From Dactylonectria macrodidyma (lineage: Eukaryota > Ascomycota > Sordariomycetes > Hypocreales > Nectriaceae): 64,000 nt of DNA. Every line of letters starts with the position of its first letter. Positions within the stretch are counted from its first letter, which is position 1. The stretch spans positions 744,001 through 808,000 of the forward strand of contig JAGMUV010000007.1 in assembly GCA_020744425.1 (NCBI GenBank), read 5' to 3'. Below, in pieces: positions 58,535 to 64,000 of this stretch. The position numbers and the translations under genes were made by a program. The notes beneath the pieces were generated by a model. That model was not told where the DNA came from. It saw only the letters and a list, made by a program, of their open reading frames with translations, and did not search any database.

Positions 58535-60118
58535 ATGGACACTCCAGCCATCCCCCTCCCGCGGGACCCCCGCGAACGCGTCATTCTCGACCGTCTAACC
58601 ATGATCCGGGATCAGCTGCTGCTCCTCAAGCAAGACCGCACCAACTATATCCGAACACAGGATGTCATGCCGTTGTTTGACCAGACCATGGAACAAGTCA
58701 AGGAGCTCAACTCTGTCCGAGCTGAGACTGGCGACAAGGAAGAGAATAGACGTGAGTTGCTCCCCCAAGAAGGTCATGGATGCGCTTGAGTCTAACGGTG
58801 CTCCCTGCAGTGGATAAGGTCTTGGAGAGTTGCTTCCAATTGCTCTCTCTGTTCTATCTCACAATCGGTCGCAACAACGAGGCACCAGCTACCTATGCTC
58901 TGACGTCGACCGTGAAGCGATTACTGGATCACCTAGTCGAAGCCGATCTCTACACTGCCAAGGACCTTGGTAGCATTCAATCGACGCTCGGGAATCTTGC
59001 CCACAGCATCCAGCAAGGCTCTAAGGAACATGTCCCCGAGAAGCAGCCTCCACCTTACATGCTCGCCCTTCTATCAAACCGCGTAGAACTTTGCCAGGCC
59101 ACATTGGCAAAGCTCCAGAAGAGACTCGAGCGCGTTCCAGAGCCACTTCTGTCTACACATCAAAAGCTAGTGTCCATCCTGCGAGCGATTGCCCTGGCGA
59201 ACACCAAGTCCAAGGTCAGTAAGGCTGTGCGACGCTAGCGAGTTATGCTAATATGCCACCCAGTTTTCGACGTCTGAGGTTAAGAAGCTCAGGCATCAGA
59301 TCGTGGAAATTGGAGATCGCTATAACGGCGGCAAGTTCACATCGGAAGATGGCTCCGCAGTATCTGGGAGCGAAGAGGTTCGTGAGTTGTATGCGCGATG
59401 CCTCAAATGGTCCGACCTTGTTGTCGAACGGTAAGTTCTCTCCGTCCTCATGACGATGCAGTCTAACTCTAGACAGAAAGGGTGTGGTCGCCGACCAATG
59501 GCGCCCGACTTATGATGTACTCGTCGGTATTCGAAATGATCTTGAGAAGCTGTCCTTGACACAAGCGTGGTCTCTGCGCGAAACGGACCTTTACGACTTC
59601 CAACGACAGCTAGACAGGATTGATGAAAGCCGGCAGAACGGAAACTGGCTGGATGACAAAGCTCGGCCAGCCGATTTATGGACACAGCGAACAATGTTGT
59701 ATCTGATCCGCCGGTCATATGCATACATTTACTCCTTCATGCTGGCCTCTGAGCCAGTGTCTGAGGCTCTGCTGCCCATATACAACCAGCTTCAGACACT
59801 AAAGCGATGTCTGGTCGAGGTGAAGAATAACGGAGGCGTATCTTCGGTTCGAGAGCTGTACCCGTACAGCATGAAGGTAAGTTTGGCCTTTCGTTTCTGA
59901 AGTCGCAAGCACTAACTTGGCCGTAGCTTAACTCGCTCGATAATATGAAGGTGGACGGGAAGTTTGTTGTCAATGGCGACATCCCCGAAGGCCAAGGTAG
60001 CGTGAGCGAGTTGTTGGCCGAGTGTTTCGATCTGAACTACGAACTGCGGGTCGCGGCGGAAGAGGGCGACTCCCCTGAAGCCGATAGTGAGAACGAGGGC
60101 GAGTCCAAGACTGAGTGA
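58535..60118 (+). CDS. UPF0662 family protein, fungal-specific
   Basis: Five exons: 58535-58751, 58811-59214, 59264-59430, 59477-59876 and 59927-60118; all introns are 46-59 nt with clear CTAAC-type branch sites; 459 residues. The protein is almost wholly alpha-helical and charged, with no membrane span or signal. Segments I recognise as UPF0662-like include ILDRLTMIRDQLLLLKQDR, YTAKDLGSIQSTLGNLAHSI, the RKGVVADQWRP junction, and TLKRCLVEVKNNGGVSS. The C-terminus is acidic (SPEADSENEGESKTE). Members include S. cerevisiae YPL260W. The biochemical role is not established; a link to proteasome and copper phenotypes in yeast is from memory only. The length fits the family and all splice joins keep frame. 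Confidence 0.88.
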
Positions 60119-60502
60119 ATCCGATGTGGGTTTTCTTCTTGTCTCAGTGTATGATGGCGTCGTTTACGTTTCATCCTTTCTCGGTTGATTTTGCTGCGCT
60201 GAATGGATAGTTGGGTGATGGGTCGTCTTCCTAGTGGGTGTTGAGTGGTACCTGGCCTCCTGGGTTGTAAATCACAGGGCGAGCATCTGACTGAACGTCA
60301 CATGGAAGGGGGGGATTGGGCATTTTTTAGGACGGTTTGAAGACATGGGATTTCCAGCAATGGGCATTTGATTTGACAGTACGAACCAGGGGTGGGAAAC
60401 CAGGGGTTGGAAACCAATAGGGTTCGGTAGTAATCATTCAAGGCCTTACACGCCATTCTTCTGCATCGCATCACTTGCCATGTGAATGTATCTTTGTGAA
60501 TC
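60119..60502. other. Convergent intergenic region
   Basis: 384 bp between the ends of the UPF0662 gene (plus) and the YCII gene (minus). No feature beyond the 3' UTRs is seen. Confidence 0.75.
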
Positions 60503-61160
60503 TCAGGGGTTTCTGAATGCGCATTTAAAGGGGTAGATTTGAGCCTGGTAGTTGATATCAGCATGCGATACCAGCAGAGTTGGTGTGCAAGGAATTTCGG
60601 CTCACCTTTTCCAAATCCCAGACACCCGAGGTGACGTAGATGTCCTTGCTCAGCTGCTCGCGCACCTGTTCCACGGACTCGGCAACAACCACGAGGGTGC
60701 TGCCCATGAAGTCGAGACTAGCGGGATCATCGTCCTTGGGGACGCTGTTGAGAAGGGCACCTTGCGGGAGAGTCCTGGGTCAGTTATTTGGTTCTATCGG
60801 TAGGGATTGGGGTATGGTTGGGTGTTGTCATACCACCAGTCTTCCAGCTTCCGTCTTCAATGTGGGGAGTCATGTTCTGGAAGTGCAGGCTACGTGTCAC
60901 CGATTAGCCGGAATCTTTTACTGAATCGGGAGGACATACTGTCGAACTTCAAGGCGCTTCGCAAGAACACCCGGCTTGTCCGGAACGATAACGAGGAACT
61001 CGAACTTGCCGGCCGGTGGGGGAGCAGAAGTAGAAGCCATTGTGCGGGTGCGGGCGCCGAAGGTATAGCGGGCGAGCGGGGTAGCAGCGATGGGTTTACA
61101 CGGCGAAAGAGGTCTGACGGTTGAGAGTGAAAGCCGTTGGAATGCGAGACGACTGGCCAT
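60503..61160 (-). CDS. YCII-related domain protein, probably mitochondrial
   Basis: Four exons on minus: 61160-60940, 60889-60834, 60760-60606 and 60544-60503; 157 residues. The YCII fold covers residues about 50-157: FEFLVIVPDKPGVLAKRLEV, then LHFQNMTPHIEDGSWKTGG, then SVPKDDDPASLDFMGSTL, then LSKDIYVTSGVWD, with the end IYPFKCAFRNP. The first 40 residues are rich in R, S, L and A without acidic residues (for example SRLAFQRLSLSTVRPL), like a mitochondrial presequence. A second ATG at 61040 (MASTSAPPP) would give a shorter cytosolic form. YCII proteins are dimeric ferredoxin-like folds, in a few cases lyases or dehalogenase-like enzymes; the reaction here is unknown. Confidence 0.88.
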
Positions 61161-61752
61161 GAGACGAAAGAGTCCGAGACAAAGCGTCGGGACTCGAATT
61201 GGGTTTTATAGTGGACGGAGGGGTGAGAAAGGACGTGCCCGTGTAGAACGCGACTTGATGGGATGGGATGCTGCGTGGCGGGGTATTGGGCGATCAATGT
61301 GGGGTAATGAACTGAGAGCGTTGATGATGCCTCAAATGAGGCGCGCCTTTCTGGTGGGGGACATGTCGACTCTGCATCTCCCCCACACAGGAAGACTAAT
61401 GCTCAGTGCCAGGGGGCGTATAAAGAAATCTGTAGGCTTTCGAATGGCCATCGAATACACATAGGATCCAGGTTTCGCATGTAGGGCACGGCTGCGGGCT
61501 GGCCCGGCTCTCCCGCCGCCCGTGAGGATTAGGTCCTCATCGACCTCGCTGCTCAACCCAGCCTCCCTCGCCTTCCCGCTCCCTCCGCCGCGCCTCCGTG
61601 CCCGTCCGTGTAGCCTTCTACGTCTAGGTCCCGGAGTCGGCTCGCCGAAACGCCGGTAACCGAACCCGTCGTTTGGGCCCCCAGCTCCAGGCCTGCCGCG
61701 CCCTTACCCTCGCTGGCCGTCCAGACCTCTGCTGTTACCTGCAGTCTTTAAG
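61161..61752. other. Promoter region of the YCII gene
   Basis: About 590 bp with no supported gene. Upstream of the YCII start on minus. A 74-codon minus frame (61332-61556) has no motif. The sequence becomes C-rich at 61550-61740. Confidence 0.6.
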
Positions 61753-61914
61753 TAACATTACGGTACAGATTATGAATAATTTAGACTGATTTATTAGAAG
61801 AATTGTTCTTTCCTTGTCTAGTTTCATTCCACAATTTAGTTTCTACTTATTCCCTAGAGCAAATGGGTTTGGTTTATTAAATGAGTTATATTGGTGTGTA
61901 GTGTTTTTCTTCTC
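61753..61914. mobile_element. MITE-like inverted-repeat element, copy 3 (left end lost or diverged)
   Basis: AT-rich stretch aligned with copy 1 from TAACATTA onward: GATTATGAATAATTTA against GATTATAAATAATTTA, then TTATTCCCTAGAG in both. The right end, read on minus, is GAGAAGAAAAACACTACACAC, matching the terminal repeat of copy 1. No matching left terminal repeat is found before 61753, so this copy is truncated or diverged on that side. Confidence 0.6.
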
Positions 61915-62030
61915 CCAGAGGTCAGCTTGCATGCTGAACTTGGCCACTACACATAGGGATTCCGATGCCAATTTTCTCAAAATGTCTTGAAAAGGTGCCT
62001 ATCCAATTCAGGGAGACTTGAAAACGGGAG

Positions 62031-62358
62031 TTATGTGAAAGCTGCTTCGGCAATTCCCTTGTCGCAACAAGCGTTTTGAGATATCGAGAGCATACTGCCA
62101 TTGTCTTTCAATAGTGGCTTGACCGCACTCGTCAAGTCATGGTCCATCGTCAAGGGCACTTCAACTTCACAACACAAGTGTTTGAAATATCATTAAGCAG
62201 TGCGTCTGGGTTTGATATGACAAGACACAAATTTCATCGGCGTCGGAAATAGAAGGCACAAGAATTATGACGAAGCCAGCTACCGATTTCGGGGTCGAGA
62301 CAGCGGCGTTCAACCCAAAACACCACCCGTGATCGCATCCCCATAGCCGCGACCTGAC
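62031..62358 (-). pseudogene. Two-frame coding-like relic next to element copy 3
   Basis: On minus, one frame (62358-62167) reads LNAAVSTPKSVAGFVIILVP and then SDADEICVLSYQTQTH. An overlapping frame (62189-62031) takes over with CEVEVPLTMDHDLTSAVKP and SISQNACCDKGIAEAAFT before a stop. The change of frame around 62170-62189 suggests an indel in a former gene. Each frame alone is short enough to arise by chance. The family is not recognised. Confidence 0.25.
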
Positions 62359-63883
62359 TCACCTCCCGGAGATACAAAGGGGAATACTTAGATCTACATT
62401 GCAGCTTTGCCTTGTTCGCCAGGGGAGCAGCGCACTGAATGGGAAATCGGTCCCTGGTCAACTGACTTGCTTGGTCCAGGGTAGCCAGCGCGAGGGGCGA
62501 GGATTCGGATTTCGACCACCGAGCATCTGACCTTGGTGCTGGCCTAGAAATTTACGCAATGCTACGTACACTGGGTGTCCACAACACGGGGATAGAAGAC
62601 CCTTGGAATTAAAACCCGGACTTTGTCGACCGGAGACCCCGGCTGCTGCATTTTTATGTTGCGGCCTTGTCACTCTCCCGCTATTGCAGCTGCAACCTCC
62701 CAGTCAGGGTCCCCGTTTGGAGAGAGGATGACGGCCACCAAGACTCCGAGAACTGGCCGCCGTCCGGGAATAACGTCGTCCGCCCGTTACAAAGGCCGCC
62801 CCTGGGCCCGAGCGCAAGCTTCCCTGGCCGTTCCCTCCCGCTGATCAGGTCCCCCGTGAGCGGCAAGAACTAGATATTTCTCGGCCAACTTTCTCCATCG
62901 TATGTCATCATGGCCCGAGGGACGATCGAACGGGTTTCCACCACCGCGGCGGCCCCTCTTGTTGTGGCTGGAGATGCGCATCTTGGCGGGGAAGCAGATG
63001 CTTGTCTTCTCAGTGTTGACTTGAGCGAAGATATGGAATGTCGTTCTTCTCCAGCAGAATGAATGAATTACGCTAGGAATGGAGAATATAACTCGTCCGG
63101 GACAGCGCCGGAGGCCCCGGAGATGGAAACTCGCGCGCGCCGGCATGGACCCGCTCCAGCTCCGGGGGGGATTGCTCAGCTTGTGGCAAGAACTAGGAAC
63201 TCCCTAGCCTGCACTGGGCTGGCAAGCTGGGGACACGCTTGGATTTCCCTCACGGGATCATGGTCCCGCGACAGAAACTCGGCCGGCCCGGGGATGCATG
63301 GATCCATGATGATGATGATGAATTCAGCGCTTTTTTTTTTGCAGTGCGAATGAGGGGATATCGGGCCTCGTGCTGTCCCGCGCTGTGCCCCTCCTTCTGT
63401 CACACCACCCTAGAACAGCTGGGAATACTTGTCCCGCAATCGGGGAGAGGATCTGACTCTCAGGGTTTTCTTTTTACGGGGGGTGTCATGCATGACCTTG
63501 GAGATGGAGACGCCGCTCGGTTATGACAGGTTTTTTTTCGGTGTGTCACCTGAGCTTTCGAGGCTAGATGGCCCGAGTCCGTGGGAGGGAGGAATGCGGA
63601 TATAATGTCTTGTCTCTCACGGCTTGATTTATGTTGCTTTCCTCATTCTATCATCACTCTCATCAAGCACCTCTCAGAGCTAGTACAGCAGTTACACAAC
63701 CACTTATTAGAGCAAGCATTCAAAGCTGCCACGCAAAGCAACCAGCCAACCAACCACTCACAACCCTTTCAAAGCAACCAAGCTCAAGACCCAACAAACC
63801 ACCCCACACTATCTCACACCCAACAACACCAAAAACTACACCCACATATACACAGATATCCACCCACAAGCCTACTAAAAGGA
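62359..63883. other. Intergenic, with leader of the last gene
   Basis: No supported gene. Overlapping frames of 60-119 codons lack motifs. The last 250 bases (from about 63635) are CA/CAA-rich and ATG-free with ACCAACCAACC words, resembling the leader of a well-expressed fungal gene starting at 63884. A CCATGATGATGATGATGA run lies at about 63304-63321. Confidence 0.6.
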
Positions 63884-64000
63884 ATGGCCCCCTCCGTCTA
63901 CATCCTCCTCCACCGCGACAGCGACGCCAGCGGCACGGCGACCATCGTGTCCGTCTTCTCCGAGCTGCAAGACGCCAACGCGGCCTGCCTGCAACAGGCC
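63884..64000 (+). CDS. N-terminus of a hypothetical protein, cut by the window end
   Basis: The first 39 codons from ATG 63884 read MAPSVYILLHRDSDASGTAT, then IVSVFSELQDANAACLQQA, and remain open at the window end. The start follows a 250-base CA-rich ATG-free leader and the codons favour C/G in third position, so it is very likely a real gene. The beta-strand-like YILLHRD and the helix FSELQDANAACLQQ resemble small uncharacterised fungal proteins, but too little is present to name a family. Confidence 0.7.
   Translation, partial: MAPSVYILLHRDSDASGTATIVSVFSELQDANAACLQQA

Noticed and set aside
1..64000. CRISPR array, rRNA genes, retrotransposon or large DNA transposon
   Set aside because: No regularly spaced repeat, rRNA-like sequence, reverse transcriptase or transposase motif was seen.

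Overview
The window reads as nuclear DNA of a filamentous ascomycete, most likely a Sordariomycete of the order Hypocreales. The evidence is short introns (about 45-120 bp) with GTRNGT donors, CTAAC/CTRAC branch sites and YAG acceptors, monocistronic genes on both strands with long spacers, and protein sequences of Pezizomycotina type. The genus is not claimed. No rRNA gene, convincing tRNA, CRISPR array or bacterial-style operon was found.

Layout. The left third (1 to about 18.8 kb) is gene-poor: one small membrane-protein gene (8517-9467), one inverted-repeat element, microsatellites and a weak coding-like relic. A pyrimidine-rich 1.4 kb stretch without a single ATG (18785-20188) leads into a Q-rich gene (20189-21859). 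The septation kinase gene sepH/cdc7 (23162-28080, minus, ten exons) follows, then another sparse interval with a second copy of the inverted-repeat element beside a broken gene. From 31.8 to 41.4 kb genes are dense: an unrecognised conserved protein, a folate-type Mur ligase with a long acidic and coiled-coil tail, a DUF218 protein, an alpha/beta hydrolase and the ER protein Ice2. A 5.4 kb empty interval follows. From 46.8 to 61.2 kb lie an AAAP amino-acid transporter, a probably broken two-exon gene, sphingolipid delta-4 desaturase, a VAP/Scs2 protein, a UBA-zinc finger-UBX Cdc48 adaptor, ribosomal stalk protein P1, a UPF0662 protein and a YCII-domain protein. The right end holds a third copy of the element, a relic, and the first 39 codons of a gene that runs off the window.

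How the genes relate. Most encode housekeeping functions: septation signalling, folate metabolism, ER shape and contact sites (Ice2, VAP), an ER sphingolipid enzyme, Cdc48 adaptor and translation. They do not form a biosynthetic cluster. Exon joins were worked out by eye from splice signals, reading frame and family conservation; all multi-exon models keep frame from start to stop. The less usual material is in the spacers: a 200-220 bp inverted-repeat element family (three copies), gene relics beside two of them, the ATG-free leader, a CACGTG cluster, and a two-exon coding unit interrupted by a stop.
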